In this document: positions 1 to 9,640 of the stretch, piece by piece
How positions within the stretch are numbered: the first letter of the stretch is position 1
How the letters are laid out: every line of letters starts with the position of its first letter
Origin: Diacronema lutheri
Taxonomy: Eukaryota; Haptophyta; Pavlovophyceae; Pavlovales; Pavlovaceae
Reading direction: 5' to 3'
DNA: 64,000 nucleotides
Assembly (NCBI GenBank): GCA_019448385.1
Contig: JAGTXO010000050.1
Coordinates: 186,001-250,000, forward strand
Position numbers and translations under genes: made by a program
Notes under the pieces: generated by a model
The model's input: the letters and a program-made list of their open reading frames with translations, nothing else
What the model was told of the DNA's origin: nothing
Databases searched by the model: none

Positions 1-3000
1 TACTCCCCGAGTGCAAGACGATCGTCGAGACGGTGCTCTCGTCGCTCTCGGCGCTGAGCGACGCGTTCAAGCTCCTCGCGTGGGTGATGGCCTTCTTCGC
101 CGTGCTCGGCTCGCAGCTCTTCCGCGGCGACCTGCGGCACGTGTGCGTCGGCGTGGACGGCGCAGTGGCAGACGTCGAAGGCACGTGCACCGCGTCCGAC
201 GAGCTGCTCGCAACGTTCGTCACGCCGTGCGGCGTGGGCGAGCGCTGCCTGCCCGTGGGCGAGCCGCCGCTCTCCGGCGCGCTCTCGTACGACCACGTGG
301 CTGTCGCGATGGTCTCCGTCTTCCACGCAATTGCCGGGTCGGGGTTTTCAGATTCCATGTTTCCGCTCCTCGCGTCAAATGGCACGCCGCTTGTGCTCGT
401 CTACTACGCGGCGATGGTGATCTTCGGCAGCCTGTTCATCGTCAACATCTTCGTCTCCGTCCTCGAGCAGTCGTACGACATGGAGGTGGAGGCCAAGCGC
501 AAGGAGGACGAGGACCAGGCACAGGCAGTGGAGGGGGAAGGGGCAGCGAACGAGGCACGAGGAGGGGAAGGCGCAGAGGCAGTGGCAATCGCACAGGCAA
601 CAGCGGCGGAGACTGAGCCCGAGTTCCAGCGCCCTATGTGCGCCCATGGCGCGCTCGCGCACTGCTCGCTGCCGGCAGCGCCGAACAACGCGATTGCGGC
701 CCAACCCGTACCGCGCAGTTTGGGAACGGCGGCGGCGCGCGCTCCGGCGCAGCGTGCGCGCGCGCTCAGCGTGTCGAGCAGGCATCGGTCCTTGGGCTCG
801 AGTTCCGGCGCGTGCAAAGTGACCGTGGACCAGCTCGTGAACAATGCCGTCGACGCCTTCTTCGCGTCGTTCTGGCGGCGCATCACCTGCCGCTCCCAAG
901 GAGGCGCGCGCGTTGCGCCGTCGGCCGCGGCCGCGTCGCTTGCCTCGGCACCGGCGCGCGGCTTGCCGTCGGCGTTGCGGTGGGCCAGCGGCGCGAGCGG
1001 CGATGCCGATGGCGCGCGTCAAGCTGGCCTGTCCGATTCGAACGCTCCGCCGCGCGATGCGGACGCTGCCGAGCCACCCGCCGGCGCGTTTGCGCGCACG
1101 CGCGCCGCCGCGCGGCAGGTGGTCTCTCACTGGATGTTTGAGCTGACTGTGGTGCTGGCGATCATCGGCTCGTGCCTGGTCGCAGCAATCTCGGTCGATC
1201 CTTTCCTCGACCCGAGCGTGGGTCGGCAGCTCGAGCATATGGACATCGCGTTGACCGCCGTGTTTGTCGCCGAGGTGGTGCTGCGCGTGCTCGGCTGGCG
1301 ATGGGTGCGCTACTGGGCGGACCGCTTCCACCGTTTCGACTTCCTTCTGGTCATCTCCGCTGTGCTCGAAAACGCCGCGACGCCGGTCGCGGCGAGGATG
1401 TCGGCCGACGCAGGCGTCGGCGCCGAGGCTGCGCGCGGCCTGAGCACGGGGCTTCTCATCCTCTCGTGCTTCAAGGCGTTCCGCGCCGTCCGGCTTGTGC
1501 GCGTCGCGTACGAGCTTGAGATCCACTCGGTCAAGGAGCTGGGCAAACGGTTCCCAAAGGTGATCGCTTCTCTCTTCGCGATCCTCATCGTGCTCACGAT
1601 CGTCATCTTTGGCTACGCGGTCGTGATGATGTCCGCATTTGGCGGGCTCTTCGCCGGGCCGGACGGGCTGCCCACAGAGCGGCAGCACTATGACGACATT
1701 GGCTGGTCGATGGTATCGGTTGCGCAGATCACGCTCACTGCCGACGGCTACTTTGACGCGCACGAGGCGCTCAACGACGAGCCATTCAGCTCGCCGACGG
1801 TGCAGCGCGCGCTCAATGTTGGCTGCTTCCTCATGTTCACGTTTGTGATCCTGACTGGGACGCTCATCCTGCTCACGCTCGTCACCGCTGTCCTCGTCTC
1901 GAGCTTCAATCCGAACGAGGACGACGCGTCCGCCGACGGCGTGGACGGCGCGACGGCAACTGACGGCGCGTCAACGCGCACGGCGCCGGCTGACGCTGAG
2001 CCTGTCCGCCCGGGCACGGCGGGTAAGCCGCCCCTTGCCAAGACGCTGCAGGAGTTGCGCCGAGGCTGGTCGCGCGTCGACCACCTGCGCTGCGCGCTCA
2101 ACAGGCTGATGCCGCACCGCTTCAAGCCGGTCTCAATCGACGACGTGCAAGCGCAGGCGCGCGAGGCGCGACACGAGGCGGACTTCAAGGAGATGCTTGA
2201 GCGCGCGTCTGAGTACGGCATGAACGACTGGGACGTGTTGGAGGCGGAGGCCGACTTTCGGCTCGCGGACACGAATGATGACCGCAGGCTTACGGTGGAG
2301 GAGGCCAAGGCCATCTTTGCGCAGATTGGCTTTGACACCCATAAGCGCGACGTTGCGCTCCTGCTCGAGCGGTACGTGGCTGAGGTGGACGACGAGGGCG
2401 ACCGGATGCTCGAATTTGGCGAGTTTGTGCAGCTGCTGCGCTTGCTGCGGAGCAAGAGCGCGGCGCAATTGGCGGACGGCCGTGGCAATCTGAGCGCGGG
2501 CGCGGGTGCGCGCTCCCGTCCGCGTGCGTCCAAGATCAAGCTGACCAAGCCGCGCTTTGTGCGGCAGCAGCGGCGGCCGCCCGTGCCCACCGGCGCGTCG
2601 CGCGTGTACCGCGCCATCTACTGGGCGATCCACCACCCAGCGTACGAGTTTGCAAACACGCTGCTGATCGCCACGTCGATCATCCTGCTCGCGCTCGAGC
2701 TGTCGACAGTCGACGGCGAGCGCGACGCGTCGCTGCGTCAGGGCTCGGCGGTGATCACGGCGTGCTTCGTGCTCGACGTCTTGATGACCATGTACGTCAA
2801 GGGCGTGCTCGAGTATTTCATCACGCCCGCGCACGCCCTCGACACGCTCGTCGTGTGCGCGACGATCATCTCGCTCGCGCTGCCCAACGTGCCCGGTCTC
2901 GAGGCGCTGCGCGCGTTGCGCGTGCTGCGCATCTTCCAGCTGCTCTCAGAGTTTCGTGAGATGCGCCTTTTAATCGAGTCGCTCTCGGTGCGCATGCGTC

Positions 3001-5802
3001 GTGCGGCTCGTGCAGGGGCGCTGCGAGTTGGGAGCGCGCCGGGAGCGCGCGTTGGGAGGGCTTGGGAGCCTCGAGGCCCGCTGCTCGCGCTTTTTGGCGC
3101 GGCGCTAGATCCGCGTCCCGTCTTCTGCGTGCAGGCTGGTGTCGCGTTGCGCGCCGGCGCCCGCCGCGCCGATCGATCGTCGCACGCGCCGCTCGCGTGG
3201 CGCGGCGCCGCCCGCGCTCTCCGCCACGTCGTGCGCAGGCGTCGATCCAAGGCACCTGTACAGTCTTCTTCTTCCTCGGGCTCTTTGTCTTCTTGTTTGC
3301 GATCCTTGGCGTCGCCATCTTTGGCGGAGCCTTTGCGCGCTGCGTCGACGCGGAGGCCCAACTTGTGCGCGCGGCCGCACAGGGAGGCCGCGTGTGCGCG
3401 CCGAGCGAGCGGGCGCCGTCCGCGCACGCTCAGCTCGTACCCCTCGCCGGCGCTGCCATCTCGGCACCTCGCGTGCGCAGATGTACTCGCAGGCGCTCCG
3501 GCTGTGCGGGCGGGGCGAGTGCGAGGCCGTGTGCGCGAGCGAGGGCGGCGAGTGGCTCCGTCCGCTCCCCAACTTTGACTCAACCGCCGAGGGCGTGTGG
3601 GCGCTCTTTGTGATCACGACACTCGAAGAGTGGTCGGAGGTGCTGTACAATGCGGTCGACAGCCGCGGCGTGCTCCTCCAGCCCGTGCAGCGCGAGCGCC
3701 TTGGCTGGTCGTGGCGGCAGGACTTGTGCGCGCGCGCGCGTGCGCGCGTGCCTCAGCGACGGCGCGCACCGCGCATCGCGCGCGCACCGCGCGCGCGGTG
3801 CGTGCAACTGATCCGATCGTCGCACCTTTGCCGCGGCGCGCGGCCGCCGCACGAATCGGCGCGCAGCGCCCTCGTCTACTTCTTCGCCTTCATTATCGTC
3901 AACGTGATCCTGATGACCAACCTGTTCATTGGCGTCGTGTGCTCCGAATTTCAGAATGCCAAGCAGAAGAAGGAACGGCTCACGAGCCTGAGTGCAGAGC
4001 AGCGCGAGTGGGCGCTGGTGCACGAGCTGCTCACGCACCACGCGCCGAGGCGGCTGCCACGCGCGCCGCGCGACGACGCCCCTGCACTCCAGCGCTGGTG
4101 CTTTCGCATCTTTTACCACGGGCCGTCCGCACCGCCCGCGCCCGACGCGCCGTCCACGGCCGGCGCGAGCGTCGCGACGAGCGCGAGCGCGAGCGCTGCA
4201 GCCCAACAGCGGAAGATGAGTACGGCCAAATCGGCGGTATTTCGCCCTGGGATGCTCGCGGCCGCGCATCTCGATGCCGCGCAGACCGGCGCGCGGCGCG
4301 GCCGCCACGCAGCGGCGGCGGCGCAGCGCACGGGTGTACTCGACCGCACGATGTCAGCTGTCTTCAGCGGGACGATGCCGGCGGCGGATGATTGGGACAG
4401 CGTCGACAAGCGCACCGCCTCGTTTTACGTCGCACTCATTGTCTTCACGTGCAACGTGATCTCACTGGCGTGCGTGCTCCTCGAGTACCACGGCATGGGC
4501 GCGCAGTACGAGCGCTGGCTGTGCTTTGTGCAGCTCGGGTGCTCCGCGCTGCTCTGGGTCGACATTGCCGGCGAAATTGTCGCCGTCGGCCTGTCGCTGC
4601 ACCTCGCCGGCAGCGCGTGGGACCGCCTCGAGCTCGCGCTCGAGATCATCACGCCCACGTACTGCGCATGCCGCATCGGCGCGCTGTACGGCGTGACGAG
4701 CTTGGACCACCGCAACCTTCGGCTCCTCGGCGCCGCGCGCTCGCTGCGCCTCATCCGGCTGCTGACGGTGAGCTGGTTCTACCAGGTGGGAGCGATCATG
4801 CACGCGCTCTTCCTCTCCCTTCCCGCCGTCGCCAATCTCGTCGTGCTCATCTTGTGCGTGATCCTCGCCTTTGACTTTGTGGGCGTCTCGCTCTTTGCGC
4901 GCGCCGTCGTCGCGGACGCGTACCCCGACGGCGAGGGGCTATCGGACGACCTCAACTTTAAGCAGCTCGGGAACGGGTTCGTCACGCTATGCGTGCTCAT
5001 GCGCTTTGAGGGCTGGTCCGCGCTGTGGGCGGACCTGCTCGTGACGAGGTACGACGGCCACCGGCCGCCCGAGTGGGCGATCTACGCGTACTTTGTCGTC
5101 TTCCTTGTGATCGCGGTGTTCATGATGCTCTCGGTGTTCGTCGCGCTGCTGCTCGACACGCTCGAGCGGCTCAACGCCGCGTCGGGCAACACCATCGACC
5201 AGCGCGCCATCCGCAAGTTTTGCGAGCGCTGGTCGGAGCTCGACCCGACGGGCGACCAGATGATTGACTTGGAGCAGCTCGGCGCGCTGCTGCGCGGGCT
5301 CGGCCCGCCGTTCGTGAGCCGCTCCGAGGTGTCGACGATGTTGCAGCTGACCAAGCTGCTGATGCACCTCGATCTCCCCGTCTACCTGCCCGAGAATGCT
5401 GCGGGCGAGATCCGGAGCCGGCTGGTTCTGCCGGCGGGCGCGGAGGTGACGTACCTCGAGGTCGTGTACGCGCTCGCCAAGCGCGCCGTCTTCGCGGACG
5501 CGCCCGAGCTGTACGAGCTCGAGCCCGAGCTCGAGCGGATGGTGCTTTCCAAGCTGCCCAAGGCGTTCCCGATCGTGCGCCTCCTCTCAAACCAACGCAC
5601 GTTCACGAGCGAGCTCGCGATCGCGCGCGCGATCGCTCGAGTCGCGTTCGATCCGCTGCGCGGGATTCAGCAGGCACCCCTCGACCCGACGGCCGACGAC
5701 GACAGCGACGAAGGCTTCTTCTCAGAATCGGTCCAGGATGATCGCGAGCTCGGCCTCCGCGGCGCGGCGCGGGACGGCGAGGTGCGGTTCGTTGCCTTGT
5801 GA
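1..5802 (+). CDS. Four-domain voltage-gated cation (Cav/Nav-type) channel, 5' partial
   Basis: Pore-forming alpha subunit of a four-repeat voltage-gated channel, acting in a membrane. The window opens inside repeat I (S4-S5 linker), so the N-terminus is missing. My exons are 1-2987, 3239-3364, 3481-3725 and 3867-5802; all three introns are GT-AG and keep frame (about 1,763 residues here). Repeat I S5-P-S6 lies at 30-480, repeat II at 1120-1910, repeat III at 2610-3960 and repeat IV at 4400-5180. S4 arginines are visible in II (FRAVRLVR), III (LRALRVLRI) and IV (ARSLRLIRLL). Pore-loop positions matching the Cav EEEE ring read Ser (IAGSGF), Asp (LTADGY), Glu (TLEEW) and Glu (RFEGW). Two canonical EF-hand loops (DTNDDRRLTVEE; DDEGDRMLEFGE) sit in the II-III linker, at about 2265-2445. 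A weaker EF-hand-like loop follows repeat IV. Family membership is clear; ion selectivity is not. Confidence 0.9.
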
Positions 5803-5814
5803 CACCGCGAGACA

Positions 5815-6996
5815 ATGATGGAGTCCATGGTCCAGGATCGTGCCCCCGTCACTCCAACCGAAAAATTGCGGTCTTGTTCGTCAAACATGGCCGCGAGCTG
5901 GATGGGCGGCTCGTGGCGGGCGGGCCGCCGCCCACCGGGGGATGCCGAGCCGCCGAGCATGCATTCGGTGCGCAGCCGCGCAAGCGTCAGCAGCCACGGC
6001 GCCGGCCGCTGCTGCCTCGTCTGCCTTGACGAAGACGTCGAGCCGGACGACGCGCTCCTCTACGAGATCTGCGACTGCAAGGCAACGGCGGTGCACCGCA
6101 TCTGCCTCGAGAAGCTCGTCAACAGCCGCCGCCGCCGCGCGCTCCCGCTCGACACGCGCCTACGTTGCGACGTTTGCTTGCACCCGTACGCTGTTGAGCA
6201 CGAGTCGGCCTTCATCGAGCCGATCGCGCAGGAGGCGGCCGAGCCCGTCTACCGGCAGCCGATCGTCATCAAGAGCATGGAAGCACAGATCCTGGCGGCC
6301 GGGCTCTTCGCCCTTTCGCTCGAGTGCATTACCAGCTTTTCTGCGCCGCGCCTCAAGTTCGCCGCATTCGGGCTGCTCGCGCTCGTTCTCATCGGTTACG
6401 CAGCGCACCTCACGGCGCAGTCGCGCTCCTTTCGGTTGATCGTCCTGCCGGACGGCGGCGACGCATCGCGGCCTCTCGTGTGCCCGCTCTCGCTGGACGA
6501 CGAAGCGTTTTACGCACAGGTCTTCGTCGCCAACCGGCACATGTACGCTACGCAGGCACGCGCGCGCGCGCACGACCACGCCGGCGCGGACGCACCGCTA
6601 CGCTCCGCGCGTGCACAGGAGCTCGTTCTGATCTGTGACGTGAGTGTCGCGGGCACGCGGCGGCGCGGGCCGCAAACTCGCCGGCCGAACGTTGCGTTCG
6701 CGCCCGAGCACGCGCCCGGCGGCCGCGAGCTCGGCGCCGAGATGCGCGTTCCAGCCGGTGCTCCATCGCTCGACGTGCCGCTCGCCGAGCGGCACGTCGC
6801 GTCGCCGATACCCCTCTCGCACTTCGCGTCGACGCCATTGCTCCGTGGCGACTCAGATGACGAGGCCATGGGACGCATGCCGACGCCGCCGATGGTTTCG
6901 AGGGCGCGCAGCCTCGCGACGTGCGCGGCGTTGGTCCGGGCCGAGGGCGCGGGTGGGCAAGGGCGTCGCGGGCATGCGCGCTCGTCGCACCTGTGA
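5815..6996 (+). CDS. RING-CH (MARCH-type) membrane E3 ubiquitin ligase-like protein
   Basis: Likely membrane-bound ubiquitin ligase. The RING-CH (C4HC3) signature is complete at about 6010-6190: C-x2-C (CLVC), C-x-C (CDC), H-x2-C (HRIC) and C-x2-C (CDVC). Two hydrophobic segments follow at about 6290-6350 and 6355-6415, as in MARCH proteins where two helices follow the zinc domain. The rest is a low-complexity tail. The ATG at 5815 lies 12 bases after the stop of the upstream channel gene on the same strand. The 3' end is uncertain: a GTGAGT donor-like site overlaps the predicted stop (6993-6998), and a short extra exon after the poly-G run at 7002 is possible. Substrates are unknown. Confidence 0.75.
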   Translation: MMESMVQDRAPVTPTEKLRSCSSNMAASWMGGSWRAGRRPPGDAEPPSMHSVRSRASVSSHGAGRCCLVCLDEDVEPDDALLYEICDCKATAVHRICLEKLVNSRRRRALPLDTRLRCDVCLHPYAVEHESAFIEPIAQEAAEPVYRQPIVIKSMEAQILAAGLFALSLECITSFSAPRLKFAAFGLLALVLIGYAAHLTAQSRSFRLIVLPDGGDASRPLVCPLSLDDEAFYAQVFVANRHMYATQARARAHDHAGADAPLRSARAQELVLICDVSVAGTRRRGPQTRRPNVAFAPEHAPGGRELGAEMRVPAGAPSLDVPLAERHVASPIPLSHFASTPLLRGDSDDEAMGRMPTPPMVSRARSLATCAALVRAEGAGGQGRRGHARSSHL

Positions 6997-7001
6997 GTCC
7001 T

Positions 7002-7036
<35 letters not shown>
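7002..7036. repeat. Poly-G run, 35 bases
   Basis: Uninterrupted G run just after the RING-CH gene. On the minus strand it reads as poly-C followed directly by AG, which looks like a 3' splice site, but no convincing minus-strand exon was found next to it. Such runs can form quadruplexes and are prone to sequencing or assembly length errors. Confidence 0.95.
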
Positions 7037-7047
7037 CGGTCGCCGGG

Positions 7048-7625
7048 TCACTTATCATGCGCGCCTCGCAGAAACGCGCCGTCGCCGTCATGAGCGTCAC
7101 CGTCCGATGCGCTCGAAGTGTCGAGCGCGGCCGGCGCGCGCACCGGCGCGCCCGCCGGCGCGCCCTCCGATGCGGAAGTCTGTGAGTCGGCCGGGGCACG
7201 CGTCGCTTGCTCGGCTGTGAGTGCACCATCAGCCGATGCACCCGGGGCCGAGCAGGCGCATGACACGTGCCGTTGCGCGTGCCTCAGAGCTGCACAATTG
7301 CGCGGGCGCGGGCGTGCCCGGGCGTGGGCGCGAGCGCGGTCGCATGCAGAGTCGACGTGGCAGACGCGGGCGCGGTGTCGGGTTGCGCGGCGACGACGGC
7401 CTTCGCAGCGAGCGATGCGGCGGCGGCGATGGTGGGCGCGAGCGGCACGGCGTTTGCAGGCGCATCGGGTGTGGCAACGGCAACGGGCTTGCCGCGCGTG
7501 GCGTCGACGCGTGTGACGGACGCGGCCCTGCGATGGACGCGCCAGCGGGCGCGCCGACGCGCCCGCGATGGACGGACGGAGGTGGGAAGAGGGGGCGTCT
7601 CGTGACGAAGAGAAGGGAGCACCAC
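7048..7625 (-). CDS. Possible Ala/Asp/Ser-rich hypothetical coding region
   Basis: Weak candidate. Minus-strand frames at 7284-7625 and 7048-7266 have alanine-, proline- and aspartate-rich composition, and the latter ends in an acidic tail before a stop. I cannot place an intron joining them, and the plus strand over the same bases is also open. No domain is recognisable. From 7626 to 7831 I see nothing beyond the 3' flank of the minus-strand protease. Confidence 0.2.
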
Positions 7626-7831
7626 GCGATGGCGGCCTCGAGCGCTCGCGTCTTATCAGCCTCGGGAAGCTAGTGGAGTCACGGTCGCTGGCCAGCTACC
7701 CCGGCCGTCGAGACGAAGCCGGGCGGGCACGTGCGTGCACATGCGCCGATGATGAGCGCGCGACAAGAGCGCCGCGCATCATTGTGCTGTGCAGGCGGCG
7801 CGCGGCGCGCTCGATGCAGCCATCGATCGAG

Positions 7832-9502
7832 TTAGCAGGCGGGGGCAGCGCCTGCCTTCATCTTCGAGATCTTGAAGCTGAAGGTGTCGGACAAGCCCAC
7901 GAACCGGTTGCCCGAATGGTACACGAGCGTGCCGTCCACATACACGGCGTGAAAGGCGTACTCCTCCGGATCATACCCATCTTCGTACACATCGTAGGCG
8001 ACGAACATGTAATCGCCGGCCGGCACCATGGACGTCCCGACAACGAGCTGACCTTGTGGAAAGCCGCCGTTCTGCTCGAGACAAAGCTCGTGGGTGAGGT
8101 CGGCGTTGACCTTGTACAGCCGCACCCAAAGCTCCTCTGACGCGTATGCATCGCCGGAGACAACGACGGTCAGATTGTGCGGACCTGTGACCGAGAGGGT
8201 TGGCGTGCCGCTCGGCTGTGGTGCATCCGTCGGGAGGCGCGGGAGCGGAGCGGTGAGCGCCTGGAGCAGGAGGGGCGGGCCGCCCATCCGCATGGCCAGG
8301 CGGGTCACAGGGAAGGCGCCGGGCGCGATGCGTTGCGCCGCCTCGATCGTGAGGTGCTCGTCGACCATACCGCGCTTCGCGAGCGCGAGAATGTGCGCGC
8401 GGATCACAAGGGCGTCCGACGTGTCGTAGGCAGCAGCGATCTGCAGCGCAACACCGGCGACATGGGGCGCAGCCAAGCTCGTGCCCGAGCGCATCCACGC
8501 GCCATTCATCGTGTTCGCCTTCGCCGTGAGCACGTCGACGCCGGGCGCAAAGATGTCGACGCACGGGCCCCAGTTGGTGCGCAGCGAAAGCCGATCGTCG
8601 GGCCCCGTAGCGCCGACATTGATCGCCCCCGGTGCGCCGCCCGGGCGGAAGAAGCACGCATCGTGCCTACCCGACCCCGCAGCCGTGACCACCGTCACGC
8701 CGTTGCGCACCGCGTCGGCGATGACATCGTCGAACGTGAAGTACTTCTGCCTCTGCCGGTCGTAGATTTGGCGCTCAGCCGTGAAACCGCCCAGACCAAA
8801 GATGGAGAGGTTGATCACCTTCTTGGTCGCCTTGTGCCGCTTCGCGTACAGAATGGCCCAAATAGTCGCGAGCTCCGAGCACCCGTCGTTGCACGAGCAC
8901 ACCTTGAGCGAGACGATGTCGGCGAGCGGCGCAACGCCGTAGCCTCGTCCGGCTGCCACGGCCGCGGCGTGCGTGCCATGGCCGTCGCACACGTCGATGT
9001 GGTCGCCACCGCCTTCCTGGATCATGTCGATGCCCGTGATCGTCCGGTTGGCGAATGCGGCGTGCGATGCGTCGACGCCGTTGTCCGCGACGAAGAGCGT
9101 CGCGCCGGCGCCGCCGTACGGCGACGCGTACTCGCCGTCAAGTGGGAGCGACGGCTGGTCGATGCGGTCGAGGCCCCAGGGGAGGGTCTCCTCGGCGAGC
9201 TTCTTGGTCCACTTGTCAGCTTGCACCGTCAGCCCGTGCGCCTTGCACGCACTCGCGCCCGCCACGTCGGTGCGCACGATCGTCGCGAGCGCCTGCCCGG
9301 CCTCGAGAGTGCTGACGATCGACGACTCGAGGCCGAGCTCGCCGAGCGCGGCGGCGAGCGCCTCGGACGTGGCGCCCGGCTTGGAGACGAGGAAGAGCGC
9401 CTTGCCGTCCGCGCCCAGCTTCATCTTCTCCTCCTCATCCGCCACCCCGGACGCGCCGGCGAGCGCGAGCGCGCCGAGCAGCAGCCACGAGCGCCGCATC
9501 AT
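7832..9502 (-). CDS. Secreted subtilase (peptidase S8), copy with altered oxyanion residue
   Basis: Secreted subtilisin-family serine protease, single exon, 556 residues from the ATG at 9502. A signal peptide (MMRRSWLLLGALALAG) is followed by an I9-like propeptide region and the S8 catalytic domain. Catalytic Asp lies in VADNGVD, His in DGHGTH and Ser in SGTSLAAPHVAGVA. The oxyanion-hole position, normally Asn in AAGN, reads Ser (AAGSGRHDACF, near 8680), so activity may be reduced or absent. The C-terminal domain resembles a beta-sandwich appendage. It is head-to-head with a paralogue at 9638, and the two share a perfect 37-base inverted repeat spanning both start codons. A further start 69 bases upstream is in frame but would bury the signal peptide and is a GTG. 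Confidence 0.85.
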   Translation of the reverse strand: MMRRSWLLLGALALAGASGVADEEEKMKLGADGKALFLVSKPGATSEALAAALGELGLESSIVSTLEAGQALATIVRTDVAGASACKAHGLTVQADKWTKKLAEETLPWGLDRIDQPSLPLDGEYASPYGGAGATLFVADNGVDASHAAFANRTITGIDMIQEGGGDHIDVCDGHGTHAAAVAAGRGYGVAPLADIVSLKVCSCNDGCSELATIWAILYAKRHKATKKVINLSIFGLGGFTAERQIYDRQRQKYFTFDDVIADAVRNGVTVVTAAGSGRHDACFFRPGGAPGAINVGATGPDDRLSLRTNWGPCVDIFAPGVDVLTAKANTMNGAWMRSGTSLAAPHVAGVALQIAAAYDTSDALVIRAHILALAKRGMVDEHLTIEAAQRIAPGAFPVTRLAMRMGGPPLLLQALTAPLPRLPTDAPQPSGTPTLSVTGPHNLTVVVSGDAYASEELWVRLYKVNADLTHELCLEQNGGFPQGQLVVGTSMVPAGDYMFVAYDVYEDGYDPEEYAFHAVYVDGTLVYHSGNRFVGLSDTFSFKISKMKAGAAPAC

Positions 9503-9640
9503 GCTCTCGAGAAGTTGGCGAGCGTTGGGCTTAAGCATTACGGTCGTCGGACAACGCGTTCTCCGGACCAACGCTCGGCCTTTGGAGGCCCTTTAAACAC
9601 AACGCTTAAGCCCAACGCTCGCCAACTTCTCGAGAGCATG
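9500..9640. promoter_or_regulatory. Palindromic bidirectional promoter between subtilase paralogues
   Basis: The 135 bases between the two ATGs are flanked by perfect inverted arms, 9500-9536 and 9604-9640 (37 bases each), that run into both start codons. The 67-base centre is unique and AT-richer, with TTTAAA near 9592. The mirror identity continues outward into both coding regions for roughly 150 bases with a single mismatch. This is the signature of an inverted duplication, and each gene would be driven by the same promoter sequence. Confidence 0.85.

Noticed and set aside
8177-9637. Extension of the plus-strand subtilase frame 1.4 kb upstream
   Set aside because: It runs antisense through the other subtilase copy and would place residues before a clear signal peptide at 9638.
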